Made by a program: the position numbers and the translations under genes | Source of the DNA: Clavibacter nebraskensis NCPPB 2581 | GTDB lineage: Bacteria > Actinomycetota > Actinomycetes > Actinomycetales > Microbacteriaceae | Assembly (NCBI RefSeq): GCF_000355695.1 | Contig: NC_020891.1 | Coordinates: forward strand, 930,001 to 994,000 | Length of the DNA stretch: 64,000 nt | Reading direction: 5' to 3' | Shown here: positions 36,984-45,263 of the stretch, one piece after another | Position numbering within the stretch: the stretch's first letter is position 1 | Layout: each line of letters begins with the position of its first letter | Notes under the pieces: model-generated | The model's database searches: none | Told to the model about the DNA's origin: nothing | The model's input: only the letters and a program-made list of their open reading frames with translations

Positions 36984-38278
36984 GCGCCGCGTTCGACGTC
37001 GTCGACCTGATCCGCACCAAGCGCGACGGCGGCCGGCTCTCCACCGCGGAGATCGACTGGCTCGTCGCCGCGTACACCGACCGCTACGTGGCGGACGAGC
37101 AGATGGCCGCGCTCGCGATGGCGATCCTGCTGCGCGGCATGGACCGCACCGAGATCCGCGACCTCACGCTCGCCATGATCGCGAGCGGCGAGACGCTCGA
37201 CTTCTCCGGGTTGGGCAAGCCCACGGTCGACAAGCACTCCACGGGCGGGGTGGGCGACAAGATCACCCTCCCGCTCATGCCGCTGGTCGCCTCCTACGGC
37301 GTCGCGGTGCCGCAGCTCTCGGGCCGCGGCCTCGGCCACACGGGCGGCACGCTCGACAAGCTCGAGTCGATCCCCGGCTGGCGCGCCGACCTCTCCACGG
37401 AGGAGATGGTGCGGCAGATGCGGGACCACGGCGGCGTGATCTGCGCGGCCGGCAGCGGCCTCGCCCCCGCCGACAAGCGCCTCTACGCGCTGCGCGACAC
37501 AACGGGCACGGTCGAGGCGATCCCGCTCATCGCCTCGAGCATCATGAGCAAGAAGATCGCGGAGGGCACGGGCGCGCTCGTCCTCGACGTGAAGTTCGGG
37601 TCCGGCGCCTTCATGACCGACATCGACCGGTCGCGGGAGCTCGCGCGCACCATGGTCGAGCTCGGCACCGACGCGGGGGTGCGGACGACCGCGCTCCTCA
37701 CCGACATGGACGTGCCGCTCGGCCTCGCCATCGGCAACGCCAACGAGGTGCGCGAGTCCGTCGAGGTGCTCGCGGGCGGCGGGCCCGCCGACGTCGTGGA
37801 GCTCACGCTCGCGCTCGCGCGGGAGATGCTCGCCGCGGTCGGGATCCCGGACGCCGACGTCGAGGACGCCCTCCGCGACGGCCGGGCCATGGACTCGTGG
37901 CGCGCCACCGTGCGGGCGCAGGGCGGGGACCCGGACGCCGCGATGCCCGTCGCGCGCGAGACCCACGTGGTCGCCGCCGAGCGCGACGGCGTGCTGGTGC
38001 AGCAGGACGCCCTCCCGTTCGGCATCGCGGCGTGGCGCCTCGGCGCCGGACGCGCGCGCCAGGGCGACGCCGTGCAGCACGCCGCGGGCGTGGACCTGCA
38101 CGCGAAGCCGGGGGACCGCGTCCGCCGCGGCGATCCGCTGTTCACACTCTCCACCGACGAGCCGGAGCGGTTCGCCCGCGCGCTGGAGTCGCTCGAGGGC
38201 GCGTACCGCGTCGGCGACCCGGAGGAGCACGTCGCGCGCGGCCCGCTCGTGCGCGAGCGCATCACCGCAGAGGGCTGA
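36980..38278 (+). CDS. deoA: Thymidine phosphorylase
   Basis: A 432-residue pyrimidine-nucleoside phosphorylase that splits thymidine or deoxyuridine to base and deoxyribose 1-phosphate. Motifs: SGETLDFSGLG, then DKHSTGGVGDKITL (phosphate site with Lys/His/Ser), the SGRGLGHTGGTLDKLESIPG signature and VLDVKFGSGAFM. The C-terminal domain holds HAAGVDLHAKPGDRV. It starts with a GTG overlapping the cdd stop, so uridine made by Cdd can be cleaved by its neighbour. The hairpin at 38286-38311 follows. Confidence 0.96.
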   Translation: MSAAFDVVDLIRTKRDGGRLSTAEIDWLVAAYTDRYVADEQMAALAMAILLRGMDRTEIRDLTLAMIASGETLDFSGLGKPTVDKHSTGGVGDKITLPLMPLVASYGVAVPQLSGRGLGHTGGTLDKLESIPGWRADLSTEEMVRQMRDHGGVICAAGSGLAPADKRLYALRDTTGTVEAIPLIASSIMSKKIAEGTGALVLDVKFGSGAFMTDIDRSRELARTMVELGTDAGVRTTALLTDMDVPLGLAIGNANEVRESVEVLAGGGPADVVELTLALAREMLAAVGIPDADVEDALRDGRAMDSWRATVRAQGGDPDAAMPVARETHVVAAERDGVLVQQDALPFGIAAWRLGAGRARQGDAVQHAAGVDLHAKPGDRVRRGDPLFTLSTDEPERFARALESLEGAYRVGDPEEHVARGPLVRERITAEG

Positions 38279-38285
38279 TCCGCGT

Positions 38286-38311
38286 CGGCCGCCGTCGCGT
38301 GATGGCGGCCG
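38286..38311. terminator. Bidirectional terminator between deoA and nucleoside hydrolase
   Basis: CGGCCGCC (38286-38293) pairs with 38304-38311 around a ten-base loop, between convergent genes. Confidence 0.65.
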
Positions 38312-38326
38312 GGCCCCGCGTGCGCG

Positions 38327-39262
38327 TCAGCCGATGCGCTCGAGCGCGTCGACCACCACGTCCCAGAACCCGGCGTGGTCCAGGTCGACCGCGACCTGCG
38401 TCGTGCAGTCCGCGGGCGCAGGGCGGCGGAGGTCCGTCACCGTCATGCCCGTGGTGTGCGTGCCCGTCAGCTCGACGGACACCGGCGCGCGCCGCACGCT
38501 GACGAGGCGCGGGTCGATCACGCGCGCGACCGTGCACGGGTCGTGCACGGGCGGGCTCGGGAAGTCCTGCCGGTCGTGGTACGCCCGGCCGTAGGACTCC
38601 ATCGAGTCGACGACGAAGCGCGCGGCCGGCGTGCCGAGGGCCGCGATGCGCGCCATGACGTCCGGGGTCGCCGTCGCCTGGTACGTGAGGTCGAGGCCCA
38701 CCATGGTCACGGGCCACGCCTCGCCGAACACGATGTGCGCGGCCTCCGGGTCCACCGCGATGTTGAACTCCGCGACGGCCGTGCGGTTGCCGTGGTGGTA
38801 GCCGCCTCCCATGAGCACGACCTCCTTCACACGCTCGACGATGCGCGGCTCGCGCCGGACAGCCAGCGCGACGTTGGTGAGCGCGCCGAGCGGCACCAGC
38901 GTGATCTCGCCGGGCGCGTGGGCCATGACCGTCTCGATGATGAGGTCCACCGCGTGCCGCGGATCCAGCTCGACGACTGGCGTGGGCAGCTCGGGCCCGT
39001 CGAGCCCCGTCTCGCCGTGGATCTCGGGCGCCGTCATGACGGGCCGCACGAGCGGGCGCGCGCAGCCCGCGGCGACGGGCACGCCGTGGATCCCCGCGAC
39101 GGTCGCGACCGCGAGCGCGTTCCGCGTCACCTTTTCCAGCGTCTGGTTGCCGGCGACGGTGGTGATGCCGACGAGCTCCACCTCGGGGCTGCCGTGCGCG
39201 AGCATCAGGGCGAGGGCGTCGTCGTGCCCCGGGTCGCAGTCGATCAGGATCTTCGTGGGCAT
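38327..39262 (-). CDS. Ribonucleoside hydrolase (IunH/RihA-type)
   Basis: A 311-residue nucleoside hydrolase that cleaves the N-glycosidic bond of nucleosides to base plus ribose. The calcium- and ribose-binding signature ILIDCDPGHDDALALMLA opens the protein; VTTVAGNQ-like (ITTVAGNQTLEKVTRNAL), MGGGYHHGN and FNIAVDPEAA follow, and HDPCTVARVIDP closes the site. ATG 39262 follows GAGGA at good spacing. It is transcribed opposite to the deoA operon and divergently from add. Substrate preference (inosine, uridine or other) is unknown. Confidence 0.93.
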   Translation of the reverse strand: MPTKILIDCDPGHDDALALMLAHGSPEVELVGITTVAGNQTLEKVTRNALAVATVAGIHGVPVAAGCARPLVRPVMTAPEIHGETGLDGPELPTPVVELDPRHAVDLIIETVMAHAPGEITLVPLGALTNVALAVRREPRIVERVKEVVLMGGGYHHGNRTAVAEFNIAVDPEAAHIVFGEAWPVTMVGLDLTYQATATPDVMARIAALGTPAARFVVDSMESYGRAYHDRQDFPSPPVHDPCTVARVIDPRLVSVRRAPVSVELTGTHTTGMTVTDLRRPAPADCTTQVAVDLDHAGFWDVVVDALERIG

Positions 39263-39352
39263 GGGTCCTCCGACCGGGTCGCGGCCCACCGATGTCTCGC
39301 GCACCGATCGTTCGTGTGCTGACTAGCTCGGCGTGGGCCGCGTCGAGGCTAG

Positions 39353-39358
39353 TAGATT
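39353..39358 (+). promoter_or_regulatory. Predicted -10 for leaderless add
   Basis: TAGATT, then six bases, then ATG 39365. The same hexamer and spacing occurs at the first BMP gene (29937-29942). Confidence 0.6.
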
Positions 39359-39364
39359 CGTCCC

Positions 39365-40483
39365 ATGACGATCGCTCCCGAGGACCCCACGCTGCCCGGC
39401 GGAGGGTCGTACCGCGACCTCCCCAAGGTCTCCCTGCACGACCACCTCGACGGCGGCCTGCGCCCCGGGACGATCGTCGAGATCGCCGATGAGATCGGGC
39501 TCGCGCTGCCCGCCGAGGGCACCGAGGCGCTCGGCGAGTGGTTCCGCACCAGCGCCGACTCCGGATCGCTCGTCGAGTACCTGAAGACCTTCGACGTCAC
39601 CATCGCCGTCATGCAGACCGAGGAGCACCTGGCGCGCGTCGCCCGCGAGTTCGTCGAGGACCTCGCGGAGGACGGCGTCGTCTACGGCGAGATCCGCTGG
39701 GCGCCGGAGCAGCACCTCACGAAGGGCCTGACGCTCGACCAGGCGGTCGAGGCCGTGCAGTCCGGCATCGAGGAGGCCGTGCGCGGCGTCGAGGAGGCGG
39801 GCGGATCCATCCGCGTCGGCCAGCTCGTCAGCGCCATGCGCCACCTCGACCGCGGCACCGAGATCGCCGAGCTCGCCATCCGCCACCGCGACCGCGGCGT
39901 CGTCGGCTTCGACATCGCCGGTCCCGAGGCCGGCTTCCCGCCTTCCCGCATGCAGGGCGCGTTCGACCTGCTGGCGCGCGAGTGGATGCCCCGCACGGTC
40001 CACGCGGGCGAGGCCGACGGCCTCGAGTCCATCCGCGGCGCCCTCCTCGACGGGCGGGCCCTCCGCCTCGGCCACGGCGTGCGCATCGCCGAGGACATCG
40101 AGATCGACAGCGAGGAGGGCGAGGACGTCTTCGTGACCCTCGGCACGCTCGCGCAGTGGATCAAGGACCGCGGGATCCCGCTGGAGCTCAGCCCGTCGTC
40201 GAACCTGCAGACCGGCGCCATCGCGGCGTGGGGTGACGCGATGGTCGACCACCCCTTCGACCTGCTCTACCAGCTCGGATTCGCCGTCACGGTGAACACC
40301 GACAACCGCCTCATGAGCGGCACGAGCATCAGCTGGGAGCTGGCCCTCCTCACGGACGCGTTCGCCTACGACCTCGACGACCACGAGGCGTTCCAGCTCA
40401 ACGCGGCCGCCGCGGCGTTCCTGCCGCTGGAGGAGCGCGAGGCGCTCGCCGACATCATCTCCGACGGGTTCGCCCGCCTGTAG
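39365..40483 (+). CDS. add: Adenosine deaminase
   Basis: A 372-residue zinc TIM-barrel enzyme that turns adenosine and deoxyadenosine into inosine and deoxyinosine. Zinc ligands are in VSLHDHLDGG (HxH), HAGEADG (His) and NTDNRLMSGTS (Asp); the catalytic Glu is in the HAGE segment and LGHGVRIAEDI supplies the active-site His. SPSSNLQTGAI is also typical. It starts at a leaderless-type ATG. Inosine produced can go to the purine nucleoside phosphorylase at 44.3-45.2 kb. A PTS IIA gene follows 65 bases downstream. Confidence 0.95.
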   Translation: MTIAPEDPTLPGGGSYRDLPKVSLHDHLDGGLRPGTIVEIADEIGLALPAEGTEALGEWFRTSADSGSLVEYLKTFDVTIAVMQTEEHLARVAREFVEDLAEDGVVYGEIRWAPEQHLTKGLTLDQAVEAVQSGIEEAVRGVEEAGGSIRVGQLVSAMRHLDRGTEIAELAIRHRDRGVVGFDIAGPEAGFPPSRMQGAFDLLAREWMPRTVHAGEADGLESIRGALLDGRALRLGHGVRIAEDIEIDSEEGEDVFVTLGTLAQWIKDRGIPLELSPSSNLQTGAIAAWGDAMVDHPFDLLYQLGFAVTVNTDNRLMSGTSISWELALLTDAFAYDLDDHEAFQLNAAAAAFLPLEEREALADIISDGFARL

Positions 40484-40548
40484 CGCGAGGCCCACGGCTT
40501 CCGTCCCGCTCGTCCCGCCCGCCCGCCCCGACAGAGAGGCCGCACCCC

Positions 40549-40998
40549 GTGCTCCCACCGCTCCCGGACGACGCTGTGAACCTCGGTGCCGAGGCCGCCG
40601 ACTGGCGCGCCGCCGTGCGCCTCGTGGGCGACGCGCTCGTCCGCTCGGGCGCGGCCACCCCGGAGTACGGGGACGCCATGATCCGCGTGGTCGAGGAGTT
40701 CGGCGCCTACGTCGTCATCGCCCCGGGGCTCGCGCTCGCGCACGCCCGGCCCGGGCCCGAGACGCTCGCGGACGGCCTCGCGGTCGTCACCCTCACGGAG
40801 CCGGTCGCGTTCGGGCACGCGCACAACGACCCCGTCGACGTCATCGTCGGCCTCGCGGTCACGACGGTCGACCGGCACGTGTCCTCGGTCGCCGACATGG
40901 CCAACATCTTCAACGACGCGACCGCGATCCCGCGGCTGCGCGCCGCCACCACCGTCGACGAGGTCCGGCGCATCATGGCCGGCGAGGAGAGCGCATGA
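40549..40998 (+). CDS. PTS IIA component (fructose/mannitol/ascorbate type)
   Basis: A 149-residue phosphocarrier with the PTS EIIA type-2 fold. The phospho-His site is in VIAPGLALAHARPGPETL. This matches UlaC/SgaA-like IIA proteins. GTG 40549 is used after an AGAGAGG purine tract. The stop overlaps the IIB start by four bases. No membrane IIC is encoded next to the pair, which is unusual for a functional sugar permease. It lies just downstream of add, so it may be co-transcribed with nucleoside-salvage genes. Confidence 0.88.
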   Translation: MLPPLPDDAVNLGAEAADWRAAVRLVGDALVRSGAATPEYGDAMIRVVEEFGAYVVIAPGLALAHARPGPETLADGLAVVTLTEPVAFGHAHNDPVDVIVGLAVTTVDRHVSSVADMANIFNDATAIPRLRAATTVDEVRRIMAGEESA

Positions 40999-41267
40999 AG
41001 GTCGTCGCGATCTGCGGCGTGGGGATCGGCACGTCCGGCATCCTCAAGGTCAACGCGGAGCGCGCGCTCGCGCGCCTGGGCATCGAGGCGGACGTGACCG
41101 CGGCCGACCTCGCGAGCGTCGCCTCCCTCGGCGAGGACGCGCAGGTGATCCTCACGTCGCCGGAGCTCGTGGACCGCATCGGTCCCACGTACGCCGACGT
41201 CGTCGTGATCGAGAACTACTTCGACCTCGAGGAGATCTCGGCCAAGCTCGACGCCGCGCTCGGCTGA
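40995..41267 (+). CDS. PTS IIB component (ascorbate/lactose-type)
   Basis: A 90-residue IIB with the phospho-Cys loop near the N-terminus, AICGVGIGTSGILKVN (Cys8). This fits UlaB/SgaB or related IIB proteins. Start overlaps the IIA stop (ATGA). The length is complete for a free-standing IIB. No IIC gene is seen up- or downstream within this window, so its membrane partner is elsewhere or the pair has a regulatory function. Its last 52 bases overlap, on the opposite strand, the tail of a degraded membrane-protein frame. Confidence 0.88.
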   Translation: MKVVAICGVGIGTSGILKVNAERALARLGIEADVTAADLASVASLGEDAQVILTSPELVDRIGPTYADVVVIENYFDLEEISAKLDAALG

Positions 41268-42068
41268 GGATCCGGCGCGCTCGTCCGCCCGGCCGGCGCC
41301 CCGTGGGAGCGACCCGCGTCACCGGCAGCCGTCGGGCGCGGGCAGCCGCGCAGCACCACCCCGACGGCCGCCGTCGCGATCGCGGGAGAGGTTGCCGTGA
41401 CGGGCTCGCCGCGGAGCGCCTGCACCGTGACGATCGCGATGACCGCCAGGTACGCGACCGCCGCGATCGCCGTCAGCCGCACGCGCACCCGGTCCGGCGC
41501 GAGCGCGGGGATCCGGCGCCCGGCCGCGCCGAGGAGGAGGGCGACGACCGGCAGCACCTGCAGCGCGTGCATGCCGACGAAGTGCGGGATCCGCAGGTCG
41601 CCCGCCGTCGTGCTCCAGCCGAGCACGGGCAGCCCGGGACCGTCGTCGTCCGCGCCCACCGTGTGCGCGCCGGCCACGCCGTGGAAGTCGGCGAGCTGGG
41701 CCGCGGTCGGCGACGTCATGAGGTACGCGAGCCCGATGCCGACGAGCGCGGTGAGCGCGCCCGCGCGGATCCCGAGCGTGAGCGCCGGTTCGGGCAGCCG
41801 GAGCCGCCACGACGAGCGCGACCGCGAGCACGGTGCCGAGGGCGTGCGCCGGCCGCCGGAAGCGGGGGAGATGCGCGATGAGCCAGGCCCAGGAGACGGC
41901 GTAGTCGAGGATCGACAGCGAGAACCTGGCCGGCTTGTCCCAGACCGGGGCGCCCGTCACGACGCGGTGGTCGACCAGGCCGCCCAGGAGGCACGCCGCC
42001 GCGACCACCGCCATGAGCGCGGCGACCGCCATGAGCGGCCGGTGCCAGTCGTACGCGCGACGGATCAC
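41216..42068 (-). pseudogene. Broken multi-helix membrane protein gene (frameshift and internal deletion)
   Basis: The first part, from GTG 42068 (overlapping the MerR stop), reads VIRRAYDWHRPLMAVAAL and continues with KPARFSLSILDYAVSWAW to about 41810, then falls into an Arg-rich non-natural frame. A second frame resumes at about 41810 and runs to 41216 with LTLGIRAGALTALVGIGLAY, then FHGVAGAHTVGADDDGPGLP and HFVGMHALQVLPVVAL. Both parts have the look of one family of 6-8 helix membrane proteins, but the join lacks the expected one or two helices, so about 100-180 bases seem deleted with a frame change. The C-terminal end is also unusual and overlaps the PTS IIB gene. Function unknown. Confidence 0.75.
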
Positions 42069-42556
42069 GGGGCGCCGCCCGTCGTCGCCCACGTGGACGA
42101 GGACACCGTCGCCTGCGCGATGCGACGCAGCCCCGCCGCGAGCTGGTCGCCCAACACCGTGCCGACCACCATGAGCTCCGCCATGGCCGTGCGGTCGGGG
42201 CGCCCGCGCACCGCGGCGAGGTCGGCGTCGGCGTCGACGCGGGCGAGCGCGTCGGCGGGCGGCGGATCCGCGTCCGACGGCCCCGGCGTCAGCGCGTCCT
42301 GCGCCACCGCGAAGACCTCCTGCACGCGGCGGGCGTCGGCGTCGAGCACCGCGAGCACCTCCCGGGCGCGCGCGACGGGCAGCTGCCCCACGTCGATGAG
42401 GGCGCGCACCAGGCGGACGCGGCGCGCGTGCTCGTCGTCGTAGTCGGTGCGGTTGTCGCTCACGCGCGTGCCCGCGGGGAGCAGGCCCTCGCGGACGTAG
42501 TACTTGACCGTGGCGGGGGCCACGCCCGTGGCCTCGGCCAGCTCGGTGATGCGCAT
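42065..42556 (-). CDS. MerR-family transcriptional regulator
   Basis: A 163-residue regulator with an N-terminal winged HTH (MRITELAEATGVAPATVKYY, residues 1-20) and a dimerisation helix around residues 75-110, then a short C-terminal effector or accessory part. No conserved Cys cluster is present, so metal sensing is unlikely. ATG 42556 lies 18 bases from a 19-base palindrome that should be its operator. It is in a GTGA overlap with the disrupted membrane-protein gene, which is the probable target, so the regulator may now lack its main partner. Confidence 0.88.
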   Translation of the reverse strand: MRITELAEATGVAPATVKYYVREGLLPAGTRVSDNRTDYDDEHARRVRLVRALIDVGQLPVARAREVLAVLDADARRVQEVFAVAQDALTPGPSDADPPPADALARVDADADLAAVRGRPDRTAMAELMVVGTVLGDQLAAGLRRIAQATVSSSTWATTGGAP

Positions 42557-42573
42557 GGCGCGAAGCCAGCGAG

Positions 42574-42592
42574 CTGATAGCGCCACTACCAG
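42574..42592. promoter_or_regulatory. Palindromic operator candidate for MerR regulator
   Basis: CTGATAGCGCCACTACCAG: seven of nine base pairs are symmetric (CTG-TAG-G/C-CTA-CAG). It lies 18 bases before the MerR start. MerR proteins bind such palindromes within their own promoters. Confidence 0.6.
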
Positions 42593-42606
42593 TGAGCGCG
42601 CGAGGA

Positions 42607-42636
42607 GAGCCGCGGGCCCGTGACGGCCCGCGGCTC
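42607..42636 (-). terminator. Terminator downstream of phosphomutase gene
   Basis: GAGCCGCGGGCC (42607-42618) pairs perfectly with 42625-42636 around CGTGAC. It lies immediately after the phosphomutase stop on the minus strand and before the MerR promoter. Confidence 0.8.
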
Positions 42637-42645
42637 CTGTGGTGA

Positions 42646-44349
42646 CTAGACCTCGAGCAGCAGCGGCACGGCCTGCGCCAGGTCGGCGACGATCGCGCGC
42701 GCGGCGTCGCGGCGCTCGGCCACGGTGCCCTCCGTGCTCTGCGCGTCGAGGTAGACCTTGATCTTCGGCTCGGTGCCGCTCGGCCGCACGATGAGCCGGG
42801 CTCCGTCGCCCAGGTGGAACCGGAGCACGTCGCTCGGCGGCAGGTCGGCCGTCCCCTCGGCGAGGTCGTCCATGCGCTCGACGTGGCGGGATCCGATCGA
42901 GGCGGGAGGGGACTGCCGGAGCTTCGCCATGATGCGCGGGATGACGGCGAGGTCGGTGACGCGCACCGAGATCTGGTCGCTCGCGAAGGAGCCGAAGCGC
43001 TCGGCGAACTCGCGGTCGTAGTCGTCGATGGTCTGCCCGCGCGACTTGAGCAGCATGACGCCGTGCAGCACGGCGACGGCCGCGGAGATGCCGTCCTTGT
43101 CGCTCGTGATCCAGGGCGCGACCAGGTATCCGAGCGCCTCCTCGTAGCCGTAGATCAGGTCGGGCACGCGGCTGATCCACTTGAAGCCCGTGAGCGTCTC
43201 GCGGTAGCCGAAGCCGAGCTCCCGCGCGACGACCTCGAGTGCGGGGGAGGAGACGAGGGACGAGGCGAAGGTGCCCGTGTTGCCGTCCGCGGCATAGCGC
43301 TCGGCGATGCCGAGGCCGAGCAGCATGCCGACCTCGTTGCCGGAGAGGCGCCGCCAGGCGCCGTGCTCGTCCGCGATGGCGACCGCGAGGCGGTCGGCGT
43401 CCGGGTCGTTGGCGATGATCAGCTCGGCGTCCGACCGTACGGCCGCCTCGAACGCGAGGTCGAGCGCGCCCGGCTCCTCGGGGTTCGGGAACTCGACCGT
43501 GGGGAAGTCGGGGTCGGGATCCGCCTGCGCGGCGACGATCACGGGCGCGTCGACGCCGACCGCGTCGAACACGCGCGCCGCGGTCTCCCACCCGACGCCG
43601 TGCAGCGGCGTGTACACCCACTTCAGCGGCGCGAGCGGGGCGGCGAACAGGTCCGCCGTCTCCCGCACGTAGGAGTCGATCAGCGTCTCGGGCGCGATCT
43701 CGAAGTCGTCCGCCATCGGCAGCTGCTGAACGGTGCGCTCGCCCGCCGCCTTGTGGATGAAGGCCGCGATGTCGCGGTCGGCCGGGCTGACGATCTGCGC
43801 GCCGTGGTCCTCGTCGCCCAGGTAGACCTTGTAGCCGTTGTCGCGCGCCGGGTTGTGCGACGCCGTGACCATGACGCCCGCGCTCACGGCGAGGTGCTTC
43901 ACCGCGTACGCGAGGACGGGCGTCGGGAGCGCCCGGGGGAGCAGCACCGTGCGGACGCCGGCGCCCGCCATGATGCGCGCGGTGTCCTCGGCGAAGGCGC
44001 GCGAGTTGTGGCGCCCGTCGTACCCGATGACGATGCTCGGGCGGGGGCTGCGACTGCGGAGGTAGTCCGAGAATCCGGCGGCGGCCTGCGACACGAGCAC
44101 GCGGTTCATGCGGTTGGGGCCGGCGCCCAGCTCGCCGCGGAGCCCGGCCGTGCCGAACTGGAGTCGCGTCTGGAAGCGGTCGCGGATCCCCGCGGCCGCC
44201 TGCTCCCGGTCGGCCGCGGACGCGCCCGCTGCGGTGCCGTCGACGAGGGCGAGCAGCTCGTCGACCTCGGCGCGCGTGATCGGATCCGGGTCCTGCGCCT
44301 GCCACGCGCGCGCGGCGGCGACCAGAGCGGCCGTCTCCTCGCGGCTCAC
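42646..44349 (-). CDS. Phosphomannomutase / phosphoglucomutase-family protein (phosphopentomutase-like, PmmB type)
   Basis: A 567-residue alpha-D-phosphohexomutase. The phospho-Ser loop is VMVTASHNPARDNGYKVY, the metal loop is ANDPDADRLAV, the sugar-binding loop includes the segment GFKWIS and the phosphate loop is VRPSGTEPKIKVY. Its long N-terminus and position next to purine nucleoside phosphorylase match mycobacterial PmmB; in this context it may act on ribose or deoxyribose 1-phosphate released by the phosphorylase. GTG 44349 overlaps the PNP stop (GTGA). Exact sugar is not determined by the sequence. Confidence 0.9.
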   Translation of the reverse strand: MSREETAALVAAARAWQAQDPDPITRAEVDELLALVDGTAAGASAADREQAAAGIRDRFQTRLQFGTAGLRGELGAGPNRMNRVLVSQAAAGFSDYLRSRSPRPSIVIGYDGRHNSRAFAEDTARIMAGAGVRTVLLPRALPTPVLAYAVKHLAVSAGVMVTASHNPARDNGYKVYLGDEDHGAQIVSPADRDIAAFIHKAAGERTVQQLPMADDFEIAPETLIDSYVRETADLFAAPLAPLKWVYTPLHGVGWETAARVFDAVGVDAPVIVAAQADPDPDFPTVEFPNPEEPGALDLAFEAAVRSDAELIIANDPDADRLAVAIADEHGAWRRLSGNEVGMLLGLGIAERYAADGNTGTFASSLVSSPALEVVARELGFGYRETLTGFKWISRVPDLIYGYEEALGYLVAPWITSDKDGISAAVAVLHGVMLLKSRGQTIDDYDREFAERFGSFASDQISVRVTDLAVIPRIMAKLRQSPPASIGSRHVERMDDLAEGTADLPPSDVLRFHLGDGARLIVRPSGTEPKIKVYLDAQSTEGTVAERRDAARAIVADLAQAVPLLLEV

Positions 44350-45173
44350 AGGGCGCCCACGATGCGGGCGAGCATCCCGCCGATGCGGCCCTCGGCGGCG
44401 CGGCCGGCCTCGATGACCTCCTCGTGGCTGAGCGGGGTCTCCTGGATCCCGGCGGCGAGGTTCGTGATGAGCGACATGCCGAGCACCTCCATGCCGGCCT
44501 CGCGCGCGGCGATGGCCTCGAGCGCGGTCGACATGCCGACGATGTGGCCGCCGATCGCCTTCGCCATCCGCACCTCGGCCGGCGTCTCGTAGTGCGGGCC
44601 GCGGAACTGGCAGTAGACGCCCTCGTCGAGGTCGGGCTCGACCTCGTGGGCGATTGCCCGGAGCCGGGCGGAGTAGAGGTCCGTGAGGTCGACGAAGGTC
44701 GCGCCCTCGAGCGGCGAGTCCGCGGTGAGGTTGATGTGGTCGCTGATGAGGACGGGGGTGCCCGGGGTCCAGTGCTCCTTGATGCCGCCCGCGCCGTTGG
44801 TGAGGATCATCGTGGTGGCGCCCGTCGCGGCCGCGGTGCGCACGCTGTGCACGACCCGGCGGACCCCGTGGCCCTCGTAGTAGTGGGTGCGGGCGCCGAT
44901 GACGAGGGCGCGGCGGCCGGACGGCAGCAGGACGCTGCGGAGCGAGCCGACGTGGCCCTCCAGCGCGGGCTTCGAGAAGCCGACGACCTCGGTGGCCGGG
45001 ACGGTCGCGGTGGTCTCGCCGATGAGATCCGCCGCGCGCCCCCATCCGCTGCCGAGCGTGAGGGCGATGTCGTGGCGCTCGACGCCCGTGAGCTCGGCGA
45101 TCTGCCGGGCCGCCTGCCGCGCGATCTCCTGGGGGTCCGCGTCGGGCGACTCGAGGGGGTTGCTGTAGGTCAT
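44346..45173 (-). CDS. punA: Purine nucleoside phosphorylase
   Basis: A 275-residue trimeric-type PNP, which splits inosine and guanosine with phosphate. Motifs: LTLGSGWG, then GFSKPALEGHVGSL, HYYEGHG, ILTNGAGGI, SDHINLT, FRGPHYETPAEVRM and the Asn-containing VLGMSLITNLAAGI. The gene starts leaderless-like: TAGGAT ends six bases before ATG 45173. The downstream phosphomutase is translation-coupled, giving a route from nucleoside to pentose 5-phosphate. Confidence 0.95.
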   Translation of the reverse strand: MTYSNPLESPDADPQEIARQAARQIAELTGVERHDIALTLGSGWGRAADLIGETTATVPATEVVGFSKPALEGHVGSLRSVLLPSGRRALVIGARTHYYEGHGVRRVVHSVRTAAATGATTMILTNGAGGIKEHWTPGTPVLISDHINLTADSPLEGATFVDLTDLYSARLRAIAHEVEPDLDEGVYCQFRGPHYETPAEVRMAKAIGGHIVGMSTALEAIAAREAGMEVLGMSLITNLAAGIQETPLSHEEVIEAGRAAEGRIGGMLARIVGAL

Positions 45174-45179
45174 GCCCCG

Positions 45180-45185
45180 ATCCTA
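45180..45185 (-). promoter_or_regulatory. Predicted -10 for leaderless punA
   Basis: TAGGAT on the minus strand with six bases to the ATG at 45173. Confidence 0.6.
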
Positions 45186-45251
45186 AATGCGCGCGTACAC
45201 GCGGCCCGGGTCGCCGCGGCGGGCGGGTTCGCGCGTGCCCCGGGCCTGCGG

Positions 45252-45257
45252 GATGAT
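45252..45257 (+). promoter_or_regulatory. Predicted -10 for leaderless LpdA-type gene
   Basis: GATGAT followed by six bases and ATG 45264. It differs from TATGAT only at the first base; a preceding GC-rich tract gives no clear -35. Confidence 0.4.
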
Positions 45258-45263
45258 GTGCGC

